64,000 bases of DNA, taken from positions 73,421 through 137,420 of the forward strand of contig NZ_JAQISN010000006.1 of assembly GCF_037450285.1 (NCBI RefSeq), given 5' to 3'. Made by a program: the position numbers and the translations under genes. The notes beneath the pieces are model-generated. The model was not told the DNA's origin. It saw only the letters and a list, made by a program, of their open reading frames with translations, and made no database searches. This document shows positions 16,271-24,472 of the stretch, piece after piece. Positions within the stretch are counted from its first letter, which is position 1. Each line of letters opens with the position of its first letter. The DNA comes from Erwinia sp. SLM-02. Lineage in GTDB: Bacteria; Pseudomonadota; Gammaproteobacteria; Enterobacterales; Enterobacteriaceae.

Positions 16271-17725
16271 TTACGCCACGCCAGCGGCAATACCGCTCAT
16301 TTCACAGGCCACGGCACCGGTGCGCTGAAGTGCCCAGATGTAGCGCTCATTAAAGGGGTAACAGCAGGAGAGGCGCAGGGCGTGATTACAGCGCTCGCTC
16401 AGGGTGTAAAGTGCACCGGGCGTCAGGCAGATTTTCTCCTGCAGCAGCCGGTGGAACAGCTCAACGCTGTCGATATTGCCGGGCAGTTCAACCCAAAAGA
16501 CAAACCCTCCGCTGGGGCGGGTGGCGCGCGTTCCGTGCGGGAAATGGCGGGCGATAATGCCACGCGCTTCTTCCAGCTGGGCGGCGTAGCGGCGGCGCAG
16601 CGAGCGCAAGTGGTGATCGTAGCCGCCGGATTCCAGAAAGATCCCCAGCGTTTCCGACAGCAGGCGCGATTCGGCCAGCGAGGAAACGGATTTCAGCCGG
16701 GCCAGTTCCTGGCTAAAGCGCCCGGCGGCAATCCAGCCGAGGTGAAAATCGGGGGCTACGGTCTTGGTAAAGCTGCTGCAGTACAGCACCCAGCCGTTTT
16801 CATCAAAGGCTTTGACCGCGGGCGTCAGCGGCCAGCAGAACTGCAGCTCCGCATACAGGCCATCTTCCAGCAGCGGCACCTCGTACTGATTCACCAGCCG
16901 CGCCAGCCGCTTTTTCCCCTCCAGCGTCATACTGCTGCCCAGCGGATTCTGCGCGTTTGGCATGGCGATAATTGCCTGAATGCGCCGCTCCTGCAGCATC
17001 AGCTCCAGCGCATCCAGCGACAGGCCGTGCTGCGGGTCGGTGGGGATCTCCAGCACATTTAGCCCCAGGCTGGCAATCAGTGGGAAGAGGTAAAAATAGG
17101 TCGGTGTTTCCAGGCCAACGCAGTCGCCGGGCCGGGTGACCGCGCGTAGCGCCAGCTGAAGAGCTTCCATGCAGCCGTGAGTCAGCGTCACGTCGTCCGT
17201 ACTGATGCGGATGCCTAAATCCATCGAGCGGCGGGCGATTTCACGGCGCAGGCGCAGGCTGCCCGGCGGCAGGGCATAGCGGCCAATCAGCTCGGGTTCG
17301 CGGCGCAGCAGAGAGGCCATAATGCGGCTGATTTTTGCCGTCGGGAAAAAATCGCTGTTCTGCGGGCAGGCCAGCGAGATATTGGTGTAGTCGGCGTGGT
17401 TTTGAGCGGCAAAAACGGCGTCGATAAGGTCGAGTTTTTTACTCCCCGGCGAGCGGACGCTGCTGCGCGGCGGAGACTGGTAGGTCAGTGAGGGGAGTGC
17501 ATCACGCACGTAGTAACCGGACTGCGGCCGCGCCTCAATCAGGCCGCGATCCTCCAGGATGCCGTAGGCGGTCAGCACGGTATTAACGCTGACCTGGTGG
17601 CTGGCTGCGCAGCGACGAATGGCGGGCAGGCGGCTGCCGGGCATAAACGTACCCTGCTGGATCGCGGCGGCCAGCGTCTCGGCCAGATTGTGGTACAGCG
17701 TTGCCTGCGGTTCAGTAATGGACAC
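16271..17725 (-). CDS. MocR-type regulator (GntR DNA-binding domain fused to class I aminotransferase fold)
   Basis: The 484-residue protein has an N-terminal GntR winged helix (about residues 8-75: GSRLPAIRRCAASHQVSVNTVLTAYGILEDRGLIEARPQSGYYV) and a fold-type-I PLP domain. The PLP-binding residues visible are N260-PLG, E287-D and the Schiff-base lysine K321 in SSFTKTVAPDFHLGW. The N-terminal domain resembles E. coli YdcR. It is divergent from the LysE-type exporter with 138 bp between them, so it probably controls amino-acid export. The effector is unknown. Confidence 0.9.
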   Translation of the reverse strand: MSITEPQATLYHNLAETLAAAIQQGTFMPGSRLPAIRRCAASHQVSVNTVLTAYGILEDRGLIEARPQSGYYVRDALPSLTYQSPPRSSVRSPGSKKLDLIDAVFAAQNHADYTNISLACPQNSDFFPTAKISRIMASLLRREPELIGRYALPPGSLRLRREIARRSMDLGIRISTDDVTLTHGCMEALQLALRAVTRPGDCVGLETPTYFYLFPLIASLGLNVLEIPTDPQHGLSLDALELMLQERRIQAIIAMPNAQNPLGSSMTLEGKKRLARLVNQYEVPLLEDGLYAELQFCWPLTPAVKAFDENGWVLYCSSFTKTVAPDFHLGWIAAGRFSQELARLKSVSSLAESRLLSETLGIFLESGGYDHHLRSLRRRYAAQLEEARGIIARHFPHGTRATRPSGGFVFWVELPGNIDSVELFHRLLQEKICLTPGALYTLSERCNHALRLSCCYPFNERYIWALQRTGAVACEMSGIAAGVA

Positions 17726-17863
17726 AGATCGCTCCTCAACGTATGGGTACAGTGATAACTTAAATCACTTTGTACCCATAACAATACTGTTTTTCTGCAT
17801 CTGTTACCATTCGTGCCGAGTGAATACACTGACTGTATTCACCCGGAATGCAGGAACTCTCTT

Positions 17864-18451
17864 ATGCTCGATCTCTCTTTTGTCAGCTACGTCACCGTTA
17901 TGTCAATCACGCCAGGCCCCAACAACCTGATGCTGGCGACCTCCGGGGTCAATTTTGGTATGCGCCGTACTTTACCGATGGTCACCGGGATTATGCTGGG
18001 CTGTGCGCTACAGACCGCACTGGCCGGGGCGCTGCTGGAAGTCCTGCTGACGTGGATGGGAGCGATCCGCCTGCCGCTGACGCTGCTGGGCTGCGGCTAT
18101 CTGCTGTGGCTGTCGTGGAAGATTTTTCGTTCCGGTGCGCCGGAGCTACGCGGAAAAGCGCGTCCGATGACGATGACAGGCGGTGCGCTGTTTCAGGCGG
18201 TCAATCCAAAAGCCTGGCTGATGGCGATCAACGTGGCGCTGATGTATACCGTTAACAGCAGCATTCTGGCGGTGATGATCGGCTTTATGGTACTGAACCT
18301 GCCCTGCATCCTGGTCTGGGCGATGATGGGCGATCGCCTGGGTAAGCATCTGCAGGTGCAGTGGAAGCTGCAGCTGTTTAATACGGTGATGGCGCTGTCG
18401 CTGCTGGCCACCACGCTGTGGATGCTGGTAGAAGCGATCCAGATGGCGTAA
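17864..18451 (+). CDS. LysE/RhtB-family amino-acid exporter
   Basis: The 195-residue inner-membrane protein has about six hydrophobic segments and the family signature SITPGPNNLMLATSGVNFG near residue 15. FQAVNPKAWLMAINVALMY lies mid-protein. LysE/RhtB members export amino acids such as lysine, threonine, homoserine lactone or cysteine; the substrate cannot be told from sequence. The ATG at 17864 has AGGA 8 bp upstream. It is paired head-to-head with a MocR regulator, a typical arrangement for this family. Confidence 0.9.
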   Translation: MLDLSFVSYVTVMSITPGPNNLMLATSGVNFGMRRTLPMVTGIMLGCALQTALAGALLEVLLTWMGAIRLPLTLLGCGYLLWLSWKIFRSGAPELRGKARPMTMTGGALFQAVNPKAWLMAINVALMYTVNSSILAVMIGFMVLNLPCILVWAMMGDRLGKHLQVQWKLQLFNTVMALSLLATTLWMLVEAIQMA

Positions 18452-18471
18452 TTCCCCGGATCCAGCGCAAG

Positions 18472-18497
18472 AAAAAAGGCGGATATCCGCCTTTTTT
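18472..18497. terminator. Bidirectional terminator between lysE-type gene and mqo
   Basis: A 26-bp perfect palindrome: six A, GGCGGATATCCGCC, six T. It serves both convergent genes, giving a G/C-rich stem and a U-run in either direction. Confidence 0.93.
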
Positions 18498-18543
18498 CAG
18501 TTTCACTTCGCCACGCCGAAGCGTGGGTTTTTCTGCTACAACG

Positions 18544-20148
18544 TTACTTCCCGACGACGGCTGCTGCCTGTTCGCTGGTTTCATCGTTGGCAGAGGTCAT
18601 TGGCGCGTAGTCCAGCTGCAGGATGCGGCTGGTGTCCGCCAGCTCTTTCTCCGTGGCGGCGACGTTACCGTTCAGCTTCTGGCCATAGAACGGAATAATC
18701 GCTTTCAGTTTGCTCTGCCAGTCTGACGACGCCATCTGCTCTTTGAACACTTTGCTCATCAGATCCAGCATAATCGGCGCAGCCGTTGACGCGCCCGGGG
18801 ATGCGCCCAGCAGTGCGGAGATAGTGCCGTCCTGTGAGGTGACCACTTCGGTTCCCAGCTTCAGTACGCCGCCTTTTTTGGCATCTTTCTCAATAATCTG
18901 CACCCGCTGACCGGCTTTCACCAGCCGCCAGTCCTCTTTGCGCGCGTCCGGGAAGTATTCGCACAGCGCCTTGTGGCGATCGTCAGCGCTGAGCAGGACC
19001 TGGCCGACCAGATATTTCACCAGATCGAAGTTATCCATCCCCACGCGCATCATCGGCATCAGGTTGGATGGCGTAATGGAGCCAAACATATCCCACAGCG
19101 AACCCTGCTTGAGGAATTTGGTGGAGAAGGTGGCGAACGGACCGAACAGCAGAACCGGCTTGCCGTCCAGCGTACGGGCATCCAGGTGCGGAACGGACAT
19201 CGGCGGTGCGCCGACGGACGCTTTGCCGTATACCTTCGCCAGATGGCGCTTCACCACTTCCGGATTTTCGCTGACCAGAAACTCGCCGCCCACGGGGAAG
19301 CCTGCGTAGTTTTTCATTTCAGGGATCGCCGATTCCTGTAGCAGCGTCAGCGCCGCGCCACCGGCACCGATAAAGACATATTTGGCGCGGATAGTGTCCT
19401 GCCTGCCGTCGTTGTTCAGGTCGGCCACGGTCACGTTCCAGCTGCCGTCGCTGTTACGGTGGACCTTGCGCACTTCGTGACGATTTTTCAGGCTGAAGTT
19501 CGGGTTCTTCTTCAGCGAGGTGACCAGCTGGCGGGTCACTTCACCAAAGTTGACGTCAGTACCGATCGGAATGCGGGTGGCGGCAACTTTCTGATCGCTG
19601 TCGCGACCTTCCATGACCAGCGGCACCCACTGTTTGATTTGTTCCGCGTCTTCTGAATATTCCATCTCGCGGAACAGGCTGCAGTTTTGCAGCGCCGCGT
19701 AGCGACGTTTCAGGAAACTGACGTTATCGTTGCCCCAGACGAAGCTGATGTGCGGCACGCTGGTAATAAAGCTGCGCGGATCGCGTAATACGCCACGTTC
19801 AACCTGGTGTGCCCAGAAACGGCGTGAAATCTGGAACGCTTCGTTAATTTCTACCGCTTTCTTAATGTCGATAGATCCATCGGCATTTTCCGGAGTGTAA
19901 TTCAGTTCCATCAGCGCTGAGTGTCCCGTACCGGCATTATTCCAGCCGTTGGAACTCTCTTCGGCGACTGCATCGAGACGCTCTACCATGCCGATCCGCC
20001 AGTTAGGCTCCAGCTCCTGCAGGTAGGTACCAAGCGTGGCGCTCATCACTCCACCACCGATCAGTAATACATCAACGTGCTTTTCGTCTTCTACTGCGGC
20101 TTTGCTGGTCAAACCCAGCCCCGCCAGAAGTACTGCCATTTTACGCAT
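18544..20148 (-). CDS. mqo: Malate:quinone oxidoreductase
   Basis: Mqo is an FAD-dependent, membrane-associated enzyme that oxidises malate to oxaloacetate and feeds electrons to quinone, bypassing NAD-linked malate dehydrogenase. The 534-residue protein has a hydrophobic signal-like N-terminus (MRKMAVLLAGLGLTSKAA), the FAD motif DVLLIGGGVMSATLGTYL, SSNGWNNAGTGHSALMELNY, and GASPGASTAAPIML near the C-terminus. I chose the ATG at 20148 with GGAG 10 bp upstream; a second Met 3 codons on is possible. The gene is alone, with a terminator downstream. Confidence 0.95.
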   Translation of the reverse strand: MRKMAVLLAGLGLTSKAAVEDEKHVDVLLIGGGVMSATLGTYLQELEPNWRIGMVERLDAVAEESSNGWNNAGTGHSALMELNYTPENADGSIDIKKAVEINEAFQISRRFWAHQVERGVLRDPRSFITSVPHISFVWGNDNVSFLKRRYAALQNCSLFREMEYSEDAEQIKQWVPLVMEGRDSDQKVAATRIPIGTDVNFGEVTRQLVTSLKKNPNFSLKNRHEVRKVHRNSDGSWNVTVADLNNDGRQDTIRAKYVFIGAGGAALTLLQESAIPEMKNYAGFPVGGEFLVSENPEVVKRHLAKVYGKASVGAPPMSVPHLDARTLDGKPVLLFGPFATFSTKFLKQGSLWDMFGSITPSNLMPMMRVGMDNFDLVKYLVGQVLLSADDRHKALCEYFPDARKEDWRLVKAGQRVQIIEKDAKKGGVLKLGTEVVTSQDGTISALLGASPGASTAAPIMLDLMSKVFKEQMASSDWQSKLKAIIPFYGQKLNGNVAATEKELADTSRILQLDYAPMTSANDETSEQAAAVVGK

Positions 20149-20459
20149 GAGGATACATCTCCGTATGCTGAATGAATTCAACATGTTAAGCAGGTAAAAC
20201 AGACCCAATATATCTCTGAACCAGTGAAGTTATTGCGCTAATTCAGGAATGCTAAGCGATTCCATCTGCATTTTTGCTGCAAGTTTAATCACTTTTAGGA
20301 AGCATCAGAAATATACCATTGTTACGGGCTAATTAAAAAAGTGTTTAAAGATTAAAAATGAGAATGATAAGTGCGCGGAAATTAGTAACATTTATACGGG
20401 CCGTTGAGCGGCCCGATATGTCGGCAGGAAATGAAGGGTAACTGGCTGAACAGGATGGA
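20149..20459 (-). promoter_or_regulatory. Upstream region of mqo with a Fur-like site and a hairpin
   Basis: This 311-bp, A/T-rich stretch separates mqo from the AhpD-like gene, both on the minus strand. A G/C hairpin at 20397-20415 (CGGGCCG with CGGCCCG) probably ends the AhpD-like transcript. The segment 20354-20372 (AAAAATGAGAATGATAAGT) matches the 19-bp Fur consensus at about 12 positions, a weak candidate. No coding potential is seen. Confidence 0.4.
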
Positions 20460-20915
20460 TTAATTACGAGGAGCACTGTCCGGAAGCTTGCGAAGACTAA
20501 TCGCCAGACGGTTATAAGCATTCATCAAACCAATCGCAATTGTCATATCGGTAATCGCTTTTTCGCTGAATTCTTTTTGCACGACCGCATAAACTTCATC
20601 AGGTGCATGGGTTTGTGCGATCAGCGTCAGGGATTCTGCCCAGGCCAGGGCTGCCTGTTCATTGGCTGAAAACCAGTTGCCTGCTTCGCGCCAGACCTGA
20701 GTGAGCACAATTTTGTCCCACGGCATCCCTTCTTTATGTAACGCTTTAGTGTGCATATCGATGCAGTATGCGCAGCCGTTAATTTGTGAGACGCGAAGGA
20801 AAATCAGTTCGATAATGCTCATCGGTAATCCGCACTGCGCTACATAACCATAGACGCCGCCCAGTGCCTTCATTCCGGCAGGGGAAGTGGCGTTAAAATC
20901 AATACGTTCGCTCAT
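20460..20915 (-). CDS. Carboxymuconolactone decarboxylase / AhpD-like family protein
   Basis: The 151-residue protein has the AhpD-core redox motif C48-AY-C51-xxx-H55 (INGCAYCIDMHTKAL), preceded by the LRVSQ helix and followed by ANWFSANEQAALAWAESLT-like sequence. Members form oligomers with alkylhydroperoxidase activity or are of unknown role; a peroxide or electrophile detoxification role is an inference. Two Met codons (20918, 20915) compete. GGAG in the minus-strand leader favours 20915. The frame runs on upstream to 21449 only as antisense to the neighbouring gene. Divergent from a MocR regulator. Confidence 0.88.
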   Translation of the reverse strand: MSERIDFNATSPAGMKALGGVYGYVAQCGLPMSIIELIFLRVSQINGCAYCIDMHTKALHKEGMPWDKIVLTQVWREAGNWFSANEQAALAWAESLTLIAQTHAPDEVYAVVQKEFSEKAITDMTIAIGLMNAYNRLAISLRKLPDSAPRN

Positions 20916-21005
20916 CATTGTGTCTCCAGAGACAGGGGTTGGCGTGAATGATCGACAGCGTTTGCTGCTGAAGGCTATTTTCATCGGTTTAATGGGGCGA
21001 TAAAA

Positions 21006-22445
21006 GTGCCAGGAATTGAGAAAAAGAGTGGTCCATCCGCCGTACAGACGGCGGAACACATTGGGCTGCAGCGTTACGCCGGCTGTTCGCTGACGGAACA
21101 GATTCGTGCCGGGATGGCTCAGGCGATTGCGGAAGGCCGCGTTCCGGCAGGATCCCGCGTGCCCTCCTGCCGCGATCTGGCGGTTGCGCTGGGCGTTGCG
21201 CGCGGCACGGTGCGCAGTGCCTACGATATGCTGGTGGACAGCCAGCTGCTGGTGGCCCGTGGCGCAGCGGGTACCTGGGTCAGTGCCGTCCTGCCCGCCG
21301 CTCGCGCCGTGCCGCAAAAAGCACCGGTGCTGGCCCCGCTGGCGGATGTGGTCCACGCCTTTGATGTTCCGCCAATGACCTTCCAGATGGGGACAGCCGC
21401 CAGCGACGCCTTCCCGGCCAAAGTCTGGTCGCGGATTCTGGCCCGCCACGTTCGGGAGATTGCCGGAGGTGCAACGGGGTATGCCGATCCGCGCGGCAGC
21501 CTGATGCTGCGTCAGGAGCTGGTGAGCTATCTGTCGATTGCCCGCGGTATACGCTGCCAGGCGTCGCAGATCGTTATCACCAACGGCTACACCGGTGCGC
21601 TGGGCATTATTTGTCTGGCGCTGGGGCTGCGCGGCACGCGCGCCTGGAGCGAAGATCCCGGCTATCTGCTGGCTCGTCGCGCACTGACCCTGGCCGGGAT
21701 CGAGGCGGTGCCGGTACCGGTGGATGGGCAGGGTATTTCCGTTGCGGACGGCATGCGGCTGGCAGCCGATGCCCGCGTGGCGCTGGTTACGCCGGGGCAG
21801 CAGTCGCCGCTCGGCGTGACATTATCCCTTGCGCGCCGCGGTGAGCTGCTGGCCTGGGCGCGTCAGCAGGATAGCTGGATTATCGAAGATGATTATCTCG
21901 GTGAGCTGCAGCTGCAGGGGCGGGCGGCCCCGGCGCTGGCGGCGCTGGATGCGGAACGCGTGCTGCATATCGGCACGTTCAGTAAAACGCTCAGCCCGGC
22001 GCTGCGTATGGGCTATCTGGTGGTGCCGGACACGCTGGCGGCACACTTTGCGGAAACGGTGGCGCTGCTGGCCCCGGCTTCGTCATCCGTTCTGCATAAC
22101 GCGGTGGCGGAATTTTTGCGTGAGGGGCACTACATGCGCCATCTGCGGCGGATAAAGCGGCTGTATGCAGCCCGGCTCAGCGAGCTGCTGCAGGCGCTGG
22201 AACCGCATTTTGCGCAGCTGTCGCGTGCGGCGCTGGCGGTGATTATTCTGCTGCGGCAGGGCACCCGGGATGTGGAGATTGCAAAGGCGGCGCTGGCTCA
22301 CGGTATGGCCCCGTCACCGCTGTCGGTGTGGTATCAGGATAAAACGGCTTACTGCGGACTGGTGTTAGGAATAACGAATTTGCCGGACGGTGGGTTTGCC
22401 GCAAGTGCGGCCAGGCTGAAGGCGCTGGTAGAGGAGTTTGGTTAA
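21006..22445 (+). CDS. MocR/PdxR-type regulator (GntR domain fused to aminotransferase fold)
   Basis: The 479-residue protein starts at a GTG (21006) with GGGG about 9 bp upstream. It has a GntR winged helix (about residues 26-95: GSRVPSCRDLAVALGVARGTVRSAYDMLVDSQLL) and a fold-type-I PLP domain with the NGYTGALG, QQSPLG and IIEDDY motifs and Schiff-base lysine K327 in GTFSKTLSP. The DNA-binding part resembles PdxR, the activator of PLP synthesis, but no pdx gene is adjacent. It is head-to-head with the AhpD-like gene 90 bp away and probably regulates it. Confidence 0.88.
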   Translation: MPGIEKKSGPSAVQTAEHIGLQRYAGCSLTEQIRAGMAQAIAEGRVPAGSRVPSCRDLAVALGVARGTVRSAYDMLVDSQLLVARGAAGTWVSAVLPAARAVPQKAPVLAPLADVVHAFDVPPMTFQMGTAASDAFPAKVWSRILARHVREIAGGATGYADPRGSLMLRQELVSYLSIARGIRCQASQIVITNGYTGALGIICLALGLRGTRAWSEDPGYLLARRALTLAGIEAVPVPVDGQGISVADGMRLAADARVALVTPGQQSPLGVTLSLARRGELLAWARQQDSWIIEDDYLGELQLQGRAAPALAALDAERVLHIGTFSKTLSPALRMGYLVVPDTLAAHFAETVALLAPASSSVLHNAVAEFLREGHYMRHLRRIKRLYAARLSELLQALEPHFAQLSRAALAVIILLRQGTRDVEIAKAALAHGMAPSPLSVWYQDKTAYCGLVLGITNLPDGGFAASAARLKALVEEFG

Positions 22446-22448
22446 CGC

Positions 22449-22470
22449 TCCCTGCCCCGAAGGGCAGGGA
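22449..22470. terminator. Hairpin between convergent MocR-type gene and tpiA
   Basis: A 9-bp stem, TCCCTGCCC (22449-22457) with GGGCAGGGA (22462-22470), and a CGAA tetraloop lie in the 31-bp gap between the two stop codons. T-runs are poor on both sides. Confidence 0.6.
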
Positions 22471-22476
22471 TTAGGA

Positions 22477-23244
22477 TCAGGCTTTTTTCGCTGCGGCAGC
22501 GGCTTTCACGATAACCGCGAACGCATCGGCTTTCAGCGAGGCACCGCCAACCAGCGCGCCGTCGATATCCGGCTGGCCGAACAGCTCTGCGGCGTTTTTA
22601 TCATTAACGGAACCGCCGTACTGGATAATAACCTGTGCAGCCACGGTCGCATCCTGCTTCGCGATATGGTCACGGATGAACTTGTGTACCGCCTGGGCCT
22701 GCTCAGGAGTCGCAGATTTGCCGGTGCCGATGGCCCATACTGGCTCATAGGCGATAACAACGCCGTTGAAGGCTTTTGCACCCTGAGTTTTCAGCACCGC
22801 GTCGATCTGACGAGCGCAAACTTCTTCGGTTTTGCCCGCTTCGTTTTCAGCGTCGGTTTCACCGATGCACAGTACCGGGGTCAGGCCTGCGGCTTTTACG
22901 ACGGCGAATTTTTTAGCGATGAACTCGTCGCTTTCTGCGTGATAGGTACGGCGCTCAGAGTGGCCGATAATGATGTATTTCGCACCGATATCTTTCAGCA
23001 TGTCGGCGGAGGTTTCACCGGTGAACGCACCTGACAGGTTTACGTCAACGTTCTGCGCACCCAGTACGATATGGCTACCGGAAATGGCATGTTTTGCCTG
23101 ATCCAGATAGATCGCCGGTGGGGCAATCGCTACGCCACAACCGTCAACACCGCTCAGCTCGTTCCGCAGACCGGCGATCAGCTCGTTGACCATGTGCTTG
23201 CTACCGTTCAGTTTCCAGTTACCCATCACTAATGGATGTCGCAT
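22477..23244 (-). CDS. tpiA: Triosephosphate isomerase
   Basis: TpiA interconverts dihydroxyacetone phosphate and glyceraldehyde 3-phosphate in glycolysis and gluconeogenesis. The 255-residue TIM barrel shows NWKLNGS with the catalytic Lys, GHSERR with the catalytic His, AYEPVWAIGTGK with the catalytic Glu and loop 6, and YGGSVN for phosphate binding. The ATG at 23244 gives the E. coli length; the four extra upstream codons are not needed. The E. coli neighbour cdh is displaced to 10.9 kb. Confidence 0.98.
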   Translation of the reverse strand: MRHPLVMGNWKLNGSKHMVNELIAGLRNELSGVDGCGVAIAPPAIYLDQAKHAISGSHIVLGAQNVDVNLSGAFTGETSADMLKDIGAKYIIIGHSERRTYHAESDEFIAKKFAVVKAAGLTPVLCIGETDAENEAGKTEEVCARQIDAVLKTQGAKAFNGVVIAYEPVWAIGTGKSATPEQAQAVHKFIRDHIAKQDATVAAQVIIQYGGSVNDKNAAELFGQPDIDGALVGGASLKADAFAVIVKAAAAAKKA

Positions 23245-23361
23245 TGTATCCTCCACGCTTAGAGAGTATTAAAGCTGCCGGCAGGCAGCGTTGTCTGCCG
23301 ACAGTATAGAGATCAAAAATGCGAAAGGCTTTGCTTTTCGTCATCGTTTGCATGAATCGAT

Positions 23362-23949
23362 TCAGGGGGTCGCGAGCGCCAGTTTTAGCGGTTCGATGGC
23401 GAAAGTAAGCCCCTTCTCGCCGTTATCCGCCACAATGTAGCGCAACGCCCCCTCCGTCTGCTGGTAATATCGCGAATTCTTGCCTTTCGTCAGCAGATCG
23501 TTCACCCGCTTCTGGCTCTGTTCTTCGCTGAGCATCGGTTCAAAGAACCGCACAAACGCCGTCATATAGGCCAGTGCCTTTTCCCGCGCGGCTTTCTGAT
23601 CCGGCCCGGGGATCGGTAGCCAGGTAATCTGGAGCGTTTTGATCTTCCCGCTGCCGTGTTCAAGGGCCGTGGACGCATAAAGATTTTCGTTGATCTTACT
23701 GGCGGCACGCGTCAGATTGCTTTTATCATCTGACGTGTCAATTGCGCGATATTCACCTAACGGTAATGTTGCGTTGGCAGCATTATATTTTTCCCGAAAC
23801 TGGCCAATGGTCATATCGAAGGTTGGGGCACCCATTTGCAGATAGGGTGCCGCAGGCATATGTTCAGCCCGGTCCTGAGGATCGGCTTTTGCTGTAGCGA
23901 TGGTCAGTGTGGTCAGCAGGATAATCGCTGCCCAGATCGCTTGATTCAT
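23362..23949 (-). CDS. yiiQ: DUF1454-type periplasmic protein YiiQ
   Basis: The 195-residue protein has an N-terminal signal peptide (AIWAAIILLTTLTIATAKA) and a soluble domain with GAPTFDMTIGQFREKYN, LTRAASKINENLYASTALE and GALRYIVADNGEKGLTFA. These match E. coli YiiQ, a predicted periplasmic protein of unknown function. AGGG spaced 8 bp favours the Met at 23949 over the Met two codons upstream (23955). As in E. coli it lies just upstream of tpiA on the same strand, possibly co-transcribed. Confidence 0.88.
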   Translation of the reverse strand: MNQAIWAAIILLTTLTIATAKADPQDRAEHMPAAPYLQMGAPTFDMTIGQFREKYNAANATLPLGEYRAIDTSDDKSNLTRAASKINENLYASTALEHGSGKIKTLQITWLPIPGPDQKAAREKALAYMTAFVRFFEPMLSEEQSQKRVNDLLTKGKNSRYYQQTEGALRYIVADNGEKGLTFAIEPLKLALATP

Positions 23950-24037
23950 TTTCATGGCCCTAACCAGTAAACTCTGCTCAAGATTAAAACGGACAATGAC
24001 TGGAAAAGTCAAAGGGCACCCGACGCTGGAATAAATA

Positions 24038-24472
24038 ATGACTCTACAACAATGGTGTTTTTCGTTTCGTGGCCGTCTGAGGCGGCGTGATTTCTGGATC
24101 TGGCAGGTTGTCTGGATGCTGCTGTTGACGCTGTTGTTCAGCCTCGCCGGTAACGGTTTGATGGATATGCAGCTGGCGGCGTTCTGCGTGGTGGCCCTGC
24201 TGTGGCCGGTCAGCGCGGTGCTGGTCAAACGACTACACGACCGGAACAAAGGCGGCCAGTGGGCGCTGCTGCTCATCCTGGCATGGGTGCTGATGGCCGG
24301 GAACTGGTCGATGCTGCCGGGTGACGCACAGTGGCTGGTCGGCCGCTTTATCCCCACGCTGATTCTGGTCAGTATGATGGTTGAGCTGGGTTTTTTCCGC
24401 GGTACGGATGGCGATAACCGCTACGGTAAAGCGGCGCAGTACGTGGTGTTCCTGCGCCGTGGTGCCGCCTGA
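24038..24472 (+). CDS. yiiR: DUF805 family inner-membrane protein YiiR
   Basis: The 144-residue protein begins with the DUF805 signature CFSFRGRLRRRDFWIWQV, followed by about four hydrophobic helices and the LVKRLHDRNKGGQWALLL motif typical of the family. Function is unknown. It is divergent from yiiQ and its stop codon directly abuts the fpr stop (24472/24473), the same order as in E. coli, though yiiS and uspD are absent here. Confidence 0.85.
   Translation: MTLQQWCFSFRGRLRRRDFWIWQVVWMLLLTLLFSLAGNGLMDMQLAAFCVVALLWPVSAVLVKRLHDRNKGGQWALLLILAWVLMAGNWSMLPGDAQWLVGRFIPTLILVSMMVELGFFRGTDGDNRYGKAAQYVVFLRRGAA

Noticed and set aside
20916..21449. Long open frame continuing upstream of the AhpD-like gene on the minus strand
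   Set aside because: It is antisense to the 5' half of the MocR-type gene; the protein family begins at about 20915.
23956..24357. Long N-terminal extension of yiiQ
   Set aside because: It is antisense to yiiR and precedes the signal peptide that marks the real start.
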